Below, piece by piece: positions 27,828 through 36,479 of a stretch of 64,000 nucleotides of DNA. The translations under genes were made by a program, and so were the position numbers. The notes below the pieces were generated by a model that worked only from the letters and a program-made list of their open reading frames with translations, made no database searches and had not been told where the DNA came from. The stretch spans positions 124,001 to 188,000 of the forward strand of contig LRBF01000131.1 of assembly GCA_001580565.1 (NCBI GenBank), given 5' to 3'. The stretch is from Caballeronia megalochromosomata. Its GTDB lineage: Bacteria; Pseudomonadota; Gammaproteobacteria; Burkholderiales; Burkholderiaceae. Every line of letters starts with the position of its first letter. Positions within the stretch are counted from its first letter, which is position 1.

Positions 27828-28732
27828 GACCTTTCTCCCTTAAAGAACGATTCGCTGCATTCAGCAATACGTCGCAATAGGTCAGGAGTTGCTTCAAGAT
27901 ACCAGTACGTATGAGCGACATTACCGTGGCCAAGGTACGTGGATAGCGCAACCATATGTTTCGTTATATGGTCGCGCCCGTCCGGGCAGCTCTCGAGCGC
28001 CCGCACAGCAAACGTATGTCTTAATGATTGGGGCGTTGGTCGAGGTCGTTGCGGAGCGCAGGGTAACCCAGCCGCCTTAGCTGCCCGGTCGAAAGCCATT
28101 TCGACCGTCTTCACGCCTAATGGCCTTCTCCACACTGAAACGAAGACGTGGCGGTCGAAGGGAGCGTATAAGCGCCGTTGCTCGATGTAGCGGTTCAGCG
28201 CTAACCGACATGTTTCGTGGATCGGAACAATGCGACTTTTGCGGAACTTTGTGTTTCTGATCATCAGTCCATCGGGCGTGATGTCCTCGTAAAGGAGACG
28301 GATGGCTTCCGACACGCGAAGTCCCGTGCATGCCAATAGCCCAAACAAAGTCCCGTATGTTTTCCCGCACAGCCGATGCGACCCCTGCTGGAAAGCGGCG
28401 CGAAACACTGCTTGAACCGCCTCCTGAGACAGGATGTACGGCGCCGGTCGAGGACCTTTCTCGCTCCCAAATACGGCGGCGGGAACTTCGTGACGCGTAT
28501 CCTCAGCATGAGCATAGCGTGCGAAGCGCCTGACGTGACCAAGTCGGCGCGCGCGCTGATGGACCGAATTCGACTGGGCGGCCCACGCCATGGCGGTCTC
28601 AGTGCTAACGTGGTTCACGGCCAAGGAATCAGCGAACGTGGCGAAGCTTCGTAGATAGTTGCCTTCTGACTTGAACGCAAACCCGCACGCGCGCCGCATG
28701 TCGATATACGACGATACCAGGTCGGTTAGCAT
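27824..28732 (-). CDS. ritB: Tyrosine recombinase RitB
   Basis: 302 residues from ATG 28732 (MLTDLVSSYIDMRRACGFAF); an upstream ATG at 28750 would run further into ritA. Catalytic residues: CTGLRVSEAIRLL (Arg I), RNTKFRKSRIVPI (Lys), QSLRHTFAVRAL (H-x-x-R region), LGHGNVAHTYWYLEAT (His, Tyr). The start overlaps the ritA stop by seven bases and the stop overlaps the ritC start by four, so the trio is translationally coupled. Confidence 0.92.
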   Translation of the reverse strand: MLTDLVSSYIDMRRACGFAFKSEGNYLRSFATFADSLAVNHVSTETAMAWAAQSNSVHQRARRLGHVRRFARYAHAEDTRHEVPAAVFGSEKGPRPAPYILSQEAVQAVFRAAFQQGSHRLCGKTYGTLFGLLACTGLRVSEAIRLLYEDITPDGLMIRNTKFRKSRIVPIHETCRLALNRYIEQRRLYAPFDRHVFVSVWRRPLGVKTVEMAFDRAAKAAGLPCAPQRPRPTPQSLRHTFAVRALESCPDGRDHITKHMVALSTYLGHGNVAHTYWYLEATPDLLRRIAECSESFFKGERS

Positions 28733-29973
28733 GATTGCACCTCCGGCCACCGCTGCGCTATCTTTTGCAACTCAATCAAATCAACCTTGGCGTAGATCTG
28801 TGTTGTGACGCTGGACTTGTGCCCGAGCACGAGAGAGATGTCCTGCAGCGAAGTGCCCTCCCGCAACATAGAGGTCGCGACCGAATGCCGAAGTACGTGA
28901 GCAGCACCGCCGCTTGGACACGCAATACCTGAGCGGCGCATTGCACGTTCGACGATGACCGAAACGGCACAGTGACTCGCAAACGCATTGAACGGAGCAC
29001 GGCAACCGACGAACAACGCGTCGGTACCGCTCGGTGGTCGTGCGTGTCGTATGTAGTCTACGATCGCTTGACCGATCTCCCTGGTGAGCGGATATGTAAT
29101 CAGACGGCTGCTCTTGTTGGTAATTGATATCGACGCGACTTTCCAGTCAATATCACATAGCCGCAGGCGCACAACATCCCCAGCTCGCAGACCCAATCGA
29201 GCGAGCATCAGCACTATTGCATAGTCGCGTACGCCGACCGGCGTACTTCGGTTGCAAGAAGCAATGATCCTCTCAACGTCGTCTGCAGAAATGTAGCGAG
29301 GGAGCGACGACAAACACCAGTTGGCCACAGTGGGCACAGAGGCGTCGAGGCCCGCTCTGCATTTGCCTTCGGCTATCAAGAATCGAAGGAACATGCGCAA
29401 TGCCGTCGTGCAGTTCTTCGTTGCTGCGAGCCCTTGTTTGGCACTCTCATTAAGAACAAACTCCCGCACGTGATGTGCCGTGAAGCTGGTGGGGTCAGTG
29501 CCTGCGGCTTCGAGCAGATTTCGGATGGCGACGCTGTAGGTCGACAGTGTCGAATCCTTCGTTCCTCTCCTTTCGCGCATCCAATGACGAAACTGAACCA
29601 GAAGCTCTGGATCCAACGGTTTGTCGTTGGGATTCAATGACTCCATGACGCCGGCTTCCTGAAGGTAACCCGTGAACAGACGTACGCCATGCATCACTCC
29701 TTCCCAATCCCCGTGCCCGTATGTCAAACACGTGCACCTTCTCTGGTGGTTGTCGAATCGCCGAATAACGTCGGGAGTAAGATTTGCTGGTCCGATTCTC
29801 CTCTTGTGAGTCCAGTACAGCAGATGTTCAGCGGCTCGGACATGTCGGCGCGCGGTGATTTCTGCATAGCCGAGCTCCCATAACCTCAAGGTAAATCCCT
29901 CAAGTAGGAGGCTCTCGGGATTTGCAGCGAGCTCGTCGATTCTCTGTTGAGATTCGAAATAGTTTGCAAACAT
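28726..29973 (-). CDS. ritA: Tyrosine recombinase RitA
   Basis: 415 residues from ATG 29973, preceded by AGGAGGACACC, a strong ribosome site; this rules out the longer start at 30039 that lies in the inverted repeat. Extended N-terminal region, then the catalytic domain: ARLGLRAGDVVRLRL (Arg I), ISITNKSSRLITYPL, HVLRHSVATSML (H-x-x-R), LGHKSSVTTQIYAKV (His, Tyr). First gene of the operon; a promoter must lie in or next to the right inverted repeat. Confidence 0.92.
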   Translation of the reverse strand: MFANYFESQQRIDELAANPESLLLEGFTLRLWELGYAEITARRHVRAAEHLLYWTHKRRIGPANLTPDVIRRFDNHQRRCTCLTYGHGDWEGVMHGVRLFTGYLQEAGVMESLNPNDKPLDPELLVQFRHWMRERRGTKDSTLSTYSVAIRNLLEAAGTDPTSFTAHHVREFVLNESAKQGLAATKNCTTALRMFLRFLIAEGKCRAGLDASVPTVANWCLSSLPRYISADDVERIIASCNRSTPVGVRDYAIVLMLARLGLRAGDVVRLRLCDIDWKVASISITNKSSRLITYPLTREIGQAIVDYIRHARPPSGTDALFVGCRAPFNAFASHCAVSVIVERAMRRSGIACPSGGAAHVLRHSVATSMLREGTSLQDISLVLGHKSSVTTQIYAKVDLIELQKIAQRWPEVQSC

Positions 29974-30016
29974 GGTGTCCTCCTGTTTCGCCGACGCGGC
30001 GAACGAAGACATCATC

Positions 30017-30104
30017 ATTATGCTTAGACGGAATGCCACTGGACACTGACGGAAGCGGGGTTCGTGCCCACGGACTCCGCATAAGACTGTTCAGCGCATT
30101 ACAG
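30017..30104 (-). repeat. Right inverted repeat of the RIT element
   Basis: Ends CTGTTCAGCGCATTACAG at 30104, directly abutting istB codon CTA at 30105. It probably also holds the rit promoter, since ritA starts 44 bases inside it. Confidence 0.88.
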
Positions 30105-30269
30105 CTACCAATCGAACACTGGCATGGCTGGATAGGCGACGAGACGATCGCCGACGCAATGCTAGATCGCCTTATGCAGCGACACCACCGCATCAAACTG
30201 ACGGGCGAATCTCTGAGAAAACCATCTCCGAAACCCAGCGTGCTCGAACCAGAACTCGACCAAAACTAG
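30105..30269 (+). pseudogene. istB: IstB ATPase, C-terminal 54 codons
   Basis: Continues the istB frame from CTA: LPIEHWHGWIGDETIADAML, then RLMQRHHRIKLTGESLRK, stop TAG at 30267-30269. This is the native IstB C-terminus, cut off from its start by the RIT element. Confidence 0.9.
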
Positions 30270-30316
30270 CAAGGAAATCTACAATCGACACCGCGCAACG
30301 CCCGACCGCGTCAAAC

Positions 30317-30360
30317 GGTCACGTTCCCGAAATCGGCGGTCACGTTCGCCGAAATACGCA
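30317..30360 (-). repeat. Right-end 21-bp terminal repeats of the IS21 element
   Basis: GGTCAC at 30317 and 30338, 21 bases apart, in reverse orientation to the left-end units, ending in the terminal inverted repeat at 30360. Confidence 0.85.
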
Positions 30361-30479
30361 CTCCGCTCGATCAACAAAAAGCGAGCTGCCTTTCGCGACC
30401 CCACGGGAGCGGTACATGCGGCAAATAGGTGCTGCGAAGACGAGCAACGATCGGCATGTTGGTGCCCAACAAAACCTCA

Positions 30480-30644
30480 TCATTCTGTTGCATATCCCGC
30501 CCACACTCGAATCGCCTCATCGACAGTGTTTTCGGCCCATCCTCGCTGAAGGAGCGCCGCGCGCAGCTTCACTACGCTGCGAATGCCGCATTGCCGCGCC
30601 AGTTTCACGGCATCACGAAGCGCGTCGAATACGTCTTCGCTCAT
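30480..30644 (-). CDS. Small hypothetical protein, second gene of an IS-disrupted pair
   Basis: 54 residues: MSEDVFDALRDAVKLARQCG, then VKLRAALLQRGWAENTVDEA and IRVWAGYATE, a compact helical protein. Its ATG overlaps the upstream stop as ATGA (30641-30644), so it was translated by coupling to the gene now broken by the IS5 element. Such short helical proteins are common on conjugative and phage DNA; function unknown. Confidence 0.6.
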   Translation of the reverse strand: MSEDVFDALRDAVKLARQCGIRSVVKLRAALLQRGWAENTVDEAIRVWAGYATE

Positions 30645-30825
30645 GCTGCCTCGGCCCGCTTGATCGCGTATTGGCGGTAGTCCTCGCTGCCCATCTCGAC
30701 GTGCTCGAGGTTCCCGATGCGATTGGTGCGAAACATCCCTTTCGGCAGGAACGTACGCGGAAATCGTCCATGCCAGACGCCATAGCCAGTCGGGGTGCCG
30801 TCGCGATACTTGGTCGGCCCACAAG
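30641..30825 (-). pseudogene. Small hypothetical gene cut off from its start by the IS5 element
   Basis: The native part reads CGPTKYRDGTPTGYGVWHGR, FPKGMF-like RTFLPKGMFRTNRIGNLEHV and EDYRQYAIKRAEAA. It runs into the IS end at about 30826. On the far side of the IS, ATG at 32014-32016 with AGGA six bases upstream is followed by CTTA, which joins in frame as M-L-T-C-G-P-T-K. The original protein was therefore about 63 residues. Function unknown. Confidence 0.6.
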
Positions 30826-32008
30826 GGAAACGCTGATTAATGAGTTGTCGGGTCGGCTTGCAGAGCAACAGGCGTCGGAATTTCTGGATGACGAATCGAG
30901 TCGGCGCGCATTTCGGTGAATTCGGCTCGTAAGCGAGCCTCTCTGCTCTCATTTTTCATACGCATGACGGATTGCTCCCATGAACCGATCGCAACAGATT
31001 TCGCGCAATCACCAGATTCGCCAGAGCGAACAAGCTGAACAGTTGCGCAGTGTTCTTCCAAGCCCTTGTATCGGGTCTTGCGATGGTGAAACAGATTCTT
31101 GACGATATGAAACGGATGCTCGACGCGCGAACGGATCTGCGCCTTGGTTCGCTCAAGCGCAGTCACGAGGTCCTTCAGCGGTCCTTCCTGCATCGCCTTG
31201 ATCTTTCCGCGCTTGGCCTTTCATTTCATCGCGCTTGTCTACACCAATGTAGCCCGCGTCGGCGAACGCTTCCTCTTCATGGCCATGCAGCAGCAAATGG
31301 GCTTGCGACACATCCGACACGTTGGCCGCCGTGCCAGCCACGCTGTGGACCAAGCCCGAATCGGCGTCCACGCCAACGTGGGCTTTCATCCCAAAGTGCC
31401 ATTCGTTTCCCTTCTTCGTTTGGTGCATCTCCGGGTCACGGCTTTTCCCGGCGTTCTTGGTCGATGGTGGCGCTTCGATGATCGTCGCGTCAACCAGCGT
31501 GCCTTCTTTCATCATCAGCCCACGCTCGCACAGCGAGATACCGATCTCGTCGAACAGCTTCCTTGTCAGCTCGTGCTCGATCAGCAGACGCCGGAATTTC
31601 AGCAGCGTGGTCGCATCGGGCACGTTCTCGATCGCCAGATCGATGCCGGCGAAGCCGCGCAGCGCAATGCTGTCATACAGCGCGTCTTCCAGCCCTTCGT
31701 CGGACAGCCCGTACCACTGCTGCAGAAAGTAGATTCGCAGCATTCGCTCCAGTCCTATCGGCGGACGGCCTCGCGTGCCCTTCGGGTAATGCTGTTCGAT
31801 TGCACACAGCAAACGCTGCCACGGCACAATCTTCTCCATCTCCGCCAAGAAGCGTTGGCGCCTCGTCACGCGCTTCTTGCCTGCAATTTCCGCTTCCGCG
31901 AAGCCGATCTGCCTCTTCATCCTCGTGGGTCCGTTTCGTGAGTTGCCTTCTATAACGTCCGCAGCTACGTGAGCGATGACCGCCGAGCCTCATTAATCAG
32001 TGTTTCCT
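30826..32008 (-). mobile_element. IS5-family insertion sequence
   Basis: About 1.18 kb, bounded by inverted repeats GGAAACGCTGATTAATGAG at 30826 and the matching GGAAACACTGATTAATGAG on the other strand ending at 32008 (one mismatch). It carries one damaged transposase gene. Flanks CTTA/CTTG, read on the minus strand, may be an imperfect 4-bp target duplication. The insertion lies just inside the start of a small gene. Confidence 0.85.
30956..31920 (-). pseudogene. IS5-family transposase, damaged
   Basis: From ATG 31920: MKRQIGFAEAEIAGKKRVTR, RGRPPIGLERMLRIYFLQQW, then the DDE core with GTLVDATIIEAPPSTKN (Asp), FADAGYIGVDKRDEMKG (Asp). Next to DEMKG about 25-30 bases appear lost and the frame shifts; the EGPLKDLVTALERTKAQIRS-like region and SRVEHPFHIVKNLFHHRKTR (Glu region) follow in a second frame, and NTAQLFSLFALANLVIARN in a third, ending at 30956. 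The transposase is dead; the IS could only move if helped in trans. Confidence 0.85.
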
Positions 32009-32016
32009 TAAGCATC

Positions 32017-32674
32017 GATCGTCCTAATATGACACTTTGCCGCGCCTGCCGCTCACCGTTAAAGCAGCGGCTCAGTGACTAGATAAAGGCAACGTGCGCG
32101 CCTCGGCACGGGCTGAGCTCCGCACCCTCAAACACTCGTTGAGGAATGGGGAGTCAACATCCGACGGCCGTTTGATCCCGCTAAGTTCGATTTGCTGCGC
32201 GGTCGCCGCCGCATCGCGCGGGACCGTCTAGCATCTCGTCGACACTCTTCTTGACGTCTGCCTCCGCATCGCCCTGCATCAGGGCGCGTCGATGGTTTTC
32301 ACCTAGTGTCACTAGGCCCGAATGCTGCTGATAGAAGGAAGCTCGAACGCCGTCGAGCTATTTAATGTCAGCCGGACCACCCAAATGAGCCGCACCTCTT
32401 CAATCTTCGACATCGATGCCACTCCGCGCCGCGCCGACAGCGAGTTCATGGCGCACGCGAAAATTACCACGCGCGCTTGAACCGGAAGCGAGACGCAGAT
32501 CTTCATGAGCGGCAATCTCGCGGGATTCAACGCGCGCTATGACGCGATTGCGTACGCGCAGACTTGGGCCCGTGACTGGGTCGAAGCTTTCGTGCGATTG
32601 AGTGCCCGATGATGTCCGCATAGACGCATTCCCGGTTCGAAACGGGATCCAATCACCCTCACAGAGACTAGATC
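32017..32674. other. Eroded stretch
   Basis: No intact gene. On the plus strand MSRTSSIFDIDATPRRADSE (about 32390) and, after a stop, MSGNLAGFNARYDAIAYAQT to VEAFVRLSAR at about 32610 may be two halves of one damaged small gene ending just before 32675. Family not recognised. Confidence 0.3.
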
Positions 32675-32899
32675 ATGAATCCGCAGGAAAACAACTCAGC
32701 AATTTCAACTGACAAGCGCGAGAAAGACTCTAGCTCTGCCGCTCGCGAAGCGCTCGACCAAGGCGACAAGCAGAAAATCGACAGAAAGCTCGACGAACTG
32801 GACGTATCGACGACAGAATCGGGCAAGGATCAGTCGTCGAAGCCGGACACGGAAGGGTCGAACTCATCAAGCAAAAACCTCGACGAACAAAGCGACTAA
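32675..32899 (+). CDS. Small, highly polar protein, probably disordered
   Basis: 74 residues, nearly all Ser, Asp, Glu, Lys, Asn and Gln: MNPQENNSAISTDKREKDSS to SSSKNLDEQSD, with one helix-like patch DKQKIDRKLDELDV. No hydrophobic core, so it is likely unstructured in solution. CACAGAGACTAGATC before the ATG is a modest ribosome site. Codon use matches the host. Function unknown. Confidence 0.55.
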   Translation: MNPQENNSAISTDKREKDSSSAAREALDQGDKQKIDRKLDELDVSTTESGKDQSSKPDTEGSNSSSKNLDEQSD

Positions 32900-33075
32900 T
32901 TGGGGCCCTAGATCGCAGCCACTTCGAGGCCGCCCCACGCTGCGGGCCTGACGATCCGCAGTCAATGCTTGCCCGGCACTGCGTCCGCGATGACCTAGGC
33001 GCCGAGCTTCGTCAGAAACGAGCCGCGATCAGCGCGTATTGTATTGCTTACCGTTCGCTTGGTAGGCCAGCGGGG

Positions 33076-33101
33076 GCGCCTGTCCGCTAGCGGACAGGCG
33101 C
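33076..33101. terminator. 26-bp perfect GC-rich palindrome, possible terminator stem
   Basis: GCGCCTGTCCGCT followed directly by its reverse complement. It could form a strong cruciform or hairpin downstream of the decayed minus-strand genes, but no T-run follows, so terminator action is uncertain. Confidence 0.4.
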
Positions 33102-33224
33102 GCTTCGCAAAGCGTCCTTCTGGTGTCGGTGCTGAAAGCGCACTGGTAATTGTCTCGAGTTGGGCCGATGATGAATACGTGCCCAGCCGTCCGCCGAGCA
33201 CGTTCCCGGAGCAATGTAAGCGGT

Positions 33225-33524
33225 TTTCACGATTGTAGAACTCGCGCGCATAGGTGCCTTGTTCACGGGGACCCAAGCTCGAACCCCTGCGCCCACAGAA
33301 CGGAACGGGGTGTTCGACGCCCGCTGCCGGCGTATTGATCATCACCATACCGGCGTGTACGTGGCGTTTGAAATGGCTCGCATGAGCCGGCGACATGGTC
33401 GCAGATGCCAGCGGAAAGGCCGAATGGCGAGGTTCACCGCCAAACAACGGAACCACCTTCGGTGCGTGCAAGTTCGATATAACGCTCGTCCTGTTCTAGC
33501 TGCTTTGCATCGACAACGGGACCG
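33225..33524 (-). pseudogene. Aldehyde dehydrogenase remnant (alpha-ketoglutaric semialdehyde dehydrogenase-like)
   Basis: GPVVDAKQLEQDERYIELAR is a stretch from the C-terminal third of semialdehyde dehydrogenases. After VVWR/VPLFGGEP about 50 codons are missing and the end resumes in another frame: ASHFKRHVHAGMVMINTPAA, GRRGSSLGPREQGTYAREFY. The NAD domain and catalytic cysteine are gone. This enzyme would close the oxidative pathway of L-arabinose or sugar acids to 2-oxoglutarate. Confidence 0.65.
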
Positions 33525-33860
33525 ATTTGGGTCGAAAGCCGCATGGTGTTGACGAGCGCGCCAAGCGGAGGGGCGCTGATTGTCACGTGGTCACAGAGGT
33601 GATCCGTAAAGCCGCCACCTGGCGCATCGCGATCCGCGATCGGAGAGAACATCGTGCCAAGGAACAACATGAAGCCATCGGGATACTGAGGGCTCGCCCC
33701 AGGTCTGACTAACCAGGTCAAGAGGGTCACGGCTAATCTCCCGCATATGGCTGATGCCTTCAGGCACGAAGTCGTCGTCGGTACCTTTCACGCGCAACGA
33801 AACACTCGTTTCTCGAATCGTGTCCAGCGTGAACCGTCCGTCGAAGAGGCGAATAAACAA
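33525..33860 (-). pseudogene. AraD1/fumarylacetoacetate-hydrolase family remnant
   Basis: Starting about 33860: GRFTLDTIRETSVSLRVKGT, EGISHMREISRDPLDLVSQT, then after a shift near 33690 QYPDGFMLFLGTMFSPIADR, DAPGGGFTDH and GALVNTMRLSTQI. This is the middle of an AraD1-type dehydratase. Its end is joined directly to the aldehyde dehydrogenase remnant at 33524, so a deletion removed the rest of both genes. N-terminus missing. Confidence 0.65.
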
Positions 33861-34818
33861 GCCGATCGCGCAGGCGCAGGATAGCCGCCAGCGTTCCCGC
33901 GCGACTGCCCGTCTCTTCGAACGTGGCCATCCGGCTCGACCTCACTCGTTCCTGCATTAGCGGAATTGCAGGACACAGGAGACGCATTAGCAAAAATTAG
34001 CGAGCAAGCTTGTGCTCGAGTGTCGCGCTGACGCAACACCAAAAAAGGATTTTTAGACGTCGCTCCCAGCCTTTGCCTACGCGCCGTTCGGGCAGATTGG
34101 TCATTAGCGGCATCTTTGGACACCACTAGCACGAACAAAGAACGCCAACACGGCGACTCTCACGTAGTCCTAAAAAGTGGATCAGGGCGCTTGGACTGCG
34201 TCGGCGGGCCGCAATGTCGCTTTAGTCGGCTGCGATCTGCGAGGCGAGAGAATGCATGCAGCGAAATCGCGCTGAAGGCGCGCCCTCCATGGCGCCAATG
34301 TTGACCACTTCGCGCGCTTCGTGTTCTCCGTTTGCTTGCCGCATGTCCATGGAATGCCTGTAGGTCCGTCGCGCGACACAGCCTACGTCAGCATCTGGCT
34401 GAACTGTAGACGGGCGGAAGGCAACAGCCGCAGCAGGCCCCGCCGAAAATGAGACCAACTTCGACGCTGGGGCAAGGGGATTTGCAATCGCCCAGCGCCC
34501 CGAGCGAGCCAGAAAAGACGACCCGTCGATTCGAGGAACCGAGCGGTGTCAGTGGATCCGCTACACTGCCCAAACAAGCCCATCACGTTGGCTACGACTG
34601 CTGCCCTCATTGTTCAATGGACATGAATCGATCAAGATCTCTGGTCGCACCAAATGGTTTGCGCGGGTTCGCTCATCTCGTTGAGCGGCTAGCGCTTCGC
34701 ATGCGGGGCTCGACCCCGTTAGCGGTGGAGGAACCGGGGCCGCCGTTGCAATCTTCGACGCACGCACGTGACCCGTCGCGTGAACCACCGCCCGTTTTAG
34801 AGTAATGGTTTTCGCGCT
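33861..34818. other. Stretch without a supportable gene
   Basis: About 950 bases. Open frames exist on both strands, but none has a ribosome site with recognisable sequence; no tRNA fold or repeat is seen. Probably eroded accessory DNA. Confidence 0.35.
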
Positions 34819-35169
34819 CTATCGCAGCCGACGCGTGGCTGACGCGTGGCTGACGCGCAGGATATTGCCTTCAGGAGTGACTTGGCGCGGGATGTCATCG
34901 AAGGTCGGACGCCGCTTCGTCTGTGGACCGAATGCGGTTCGCTTTCCGCTACTGGAGGCCGCGCTGACTCGCCGCCTCGTGGTGCGTGGCAACTTAGTCT
35001 CGCTGGCAGACGACGTTTGCTGACTGACCGGCTTGTTGGGCCGTCGAGCCAGCGTATGCGCGTCACGGTGGACCTCTGGTGGATTCCATAGCTTGACGTA
35101 GTGCTCACCCGCCATGGACGACGAGGCGAATGCAATTCCTATCGATAAAACAAACAGTCGCTTGCGCAA
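34819..35169 (-). CDS. Exported basic protein of unknown function
   Basis: About 116 residues from a TTG start at 35169, chosen because GGGGAGAG stands three bases before it and a clean signal peptide begins there (LRKRLFVLSIGIAFASSSMA, then GEHYVKLWNPPEV). The mature part is Arg/Lys/Ser/Thr-rich and ends FDDIPRQVTPEGNILRVSHA. It is likely periplasmic. No domain is recognised. An in-frame start further up (35256) would bury the signal peptide. Confidence 0.6.
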   Translation of the reverse strand: MRKRLFVLSIGIAFASSSMAGEHYVKLWNPPEVHRDAHTLARRPNKPVSQQTSSASETKLPRTTRRRVSAASSSGKRTAFGPQTKRRPTFDDIPRQVTPEGNILRVSHASATRRLR

Positions 35170-35303
35170 TTGCTCTCCCCTTCGTGGTCTTCGACTCTCT
35201 CGCGCCGGCGGTATCACACCTACAGATGCGGGAGGTAAGATGATCGCGTGAATCACATCTCATACGGCACCGTTGCCGGCGCGGCCGGCTGTTGACTCGT
35301 CCT

Positions 35304-35754
35304 CTACCCACCGGCGGGTGCGAGCATCGTGCCTCGACAGCAAGACGACCCACAGCAGCATCTATAGAGTCGCTGCAAGGCAGCCGTACGGCGCCCTTCG
35401 ACGAACAGTCGATAATCAATAAACAGCTCTTCGCCTGGCTCGATGTTACGCAGCGCATGGAAGAAGAACCGTCTGCCCTGCTGCTCCGTCTCGCAGTTCG
35501 GGGCGCAGCTATGGTTCACCCAGCGCGCTGAGTTTCCGCCGTGTCCTCCGTCGATGACGCGTCCATCGTCTAGATCGAAGAAAAATGTGTGCCCCGCCTC
35601 CGCGGCCGAGCGCTCGTATTGGCGCTGCGCTTCTTTCCAAGAACGAGCTTGCCCTTGTACTCGAAGATGCTTCGGCGGCGCCAAGGTGCCGGAGCGCGAA
35701 ACCGCCCCGGCCGTGAATGGGTGACGAACGAAGAGCAGTGCGACGTATCAACAT
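35304..35754 (-). pseudogene. SET-domain protein (lysine methyltransferase-like), frameshifted
   Basis: From ATG 35754: MLIRRTALRSSPIHGRGGFA begins the SET fold. FEYKGKLV then follows in a second frame and SWKEAQRQYERSAAEAGHTF, VIDGGHGGNSARWVNHSCAP, NCETEQQG, NIEPGEELFIDYRL in a third. RWVNHSCAPNC and ELFIDY are the cofactor-binding knot residues, and the C-terminal cysteines (CCCGSSCCRG) match a post-SET zinc site. Two shifts within the first 40 codons kill the gene. An intact copy would transfer methyl from S-adenosylmethionine to a lysine. Confidence 0.75.
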
Positions 35755-35839
35755 TTAGTTTTTTGAAAACCAACGGTATGTATCGCAGCGAAACCCGCGA
35801 CGTTGCATAATCAGTTACCGCCTTAGCTGCGACACGCTT

Positions 35840-36040
35840 ATGTCCCGCTCGATCAACCGCCCTAACAAGCGCAAGCCGCCTCGCGGCACGCTGGCTCGCT
35901 ACCGCGAAAGGATCGTCGAGGTGCTAGGCGAGGCCCGCGGGCAGCGCATCATGATCCGGTCGGTCCATGCTGACGGAACCGAACGCCTCACGGCAGTAAA
36001 GCTCGGCAACCTGACGGTGTCAGACCGCCAGCTCTTTTAG
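35840..36040 (+). CDS. Small basic hypothetical protein
   Basis: 66 residues: MSRSINRPNKRKPPRGTLAR, YRERIVEVLGEARGQRIMIR, and VKLGNLTVSDRQLF. It has an even mix of strands with a basic start, which suggests nucleic-acid contact, but no known domain. No strong ribosome site upstream. Intact. Confidence 0.55.
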   Translation: MSRSINRPNKRKPPRGTLARYRERIVEVLGEARGQRIMIRSVHADGTERLTAVKLGNLTVSDRQLF

Positions 36041-36067
36041 CGACGAGTCTCCTTCGACGAACCAGCC

Positions 36068-36200
36068 TCACGCACCGTTGATCGCGTCTTTGAACGCTTT
36101 GCCGGCCACGAATTTGACCGTTTTCGCTGCGGCAATCTGGAGCGTCTCGTCATTACGCTTAATCCTGCCGCTGCGGTGCGACCCATCAACGGCTTTGGTC
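36068..36200 (-). pseudogene. HU-family DNA-binding protein, C-terminal remnant
   Basis: A minus-strand frame ending at 36068 reads [20 protein letters not shown] and [12 protein letters not shown], the typical end of HU proteins. The preceding DNA-contact arm is altered (DGSHRSG) and the N-terminal dimer half is missing. A complete HU gene lies at 45277-45702. Confidence 0.6.
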
Positions 36201-36479
36201 GGCCAGCGGCATGGAGATCCGCCAAAAACGCTTTTTTTCATGCCTGATAATTCGCAGTATCAGGCATGGTTTTAATGCCTCGCTGGTGTCCGGGTCGGCG
36301 CAGAAAGGGCATCAAGCAATCGTCGGCTCAGCTCGCTGACGCGTTCAAAACACCGCTATTCAGATAACTAGTCTCTTAATGGCGACGTTTGCTCGCGCAA
36401 CTTCCGAGTTTCGCACCGAACCAGACCCTAACGGTTTCTCTCAAACAGTGAACCGCCGGCGGCCAGATCTCCGCCTCAT

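Larger units (their letters stand above)
26724..30104 (-). mobile_element. RIT (recombinase-in-trio) element inserted in istB
   Basis: Three tyrosine recombinase genes in tandem, overlapping by 4-7 bases and all on the minus strand, are framed by inverted repeats of about 88 bp (26750-26837 and 30017-30104). This is the hallmark of RIT elements. The insertion point inside istB is exact: removing 26724-30104 restores an uninterrupted istB frame with no extra or missing base and no target duplication, as expected of tyrosine recombinases. The left end has an extra 26-bp palindrome outside the inverted repeat that is absent on the right. Confidence 0.9.
24417..30360 (+). mobile_element. IS21-family insertion sequence, itself split by a RIT element
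   Basis: Ends are defined by inverted repeats starting TGCGTATTTCGG at 24417 and, reversed, ending GAAATACGCA at 30360. Inside each end a 21-bp unit is repeated, as is typical of IS21 termini. The 5-bp direct repeat CTCCG at 24412-24416 and 30361-30365 is the target duplication. Without the 3381-bp inner insertion the element would be about 2.56 kb, the usual IS21 size, and carries istA and istB. Confidence 0.92.

Noticed and set aside
30641-30952. Reading the frame through the IS5 end as one 103-residue protein
   Set aside because: The first 40 residues are encoded by the IS end and its inverted repeat; the native start lies on the other side of the IS.
33076-33101. The 26-bp GC-rich palindrome as a RIT or IS attachment site like the one at 26724
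   Set aside because: No recombinase gene, inverted repeat or target duplication is near it, and its sequence differs; a hairpin is the simpler reading.
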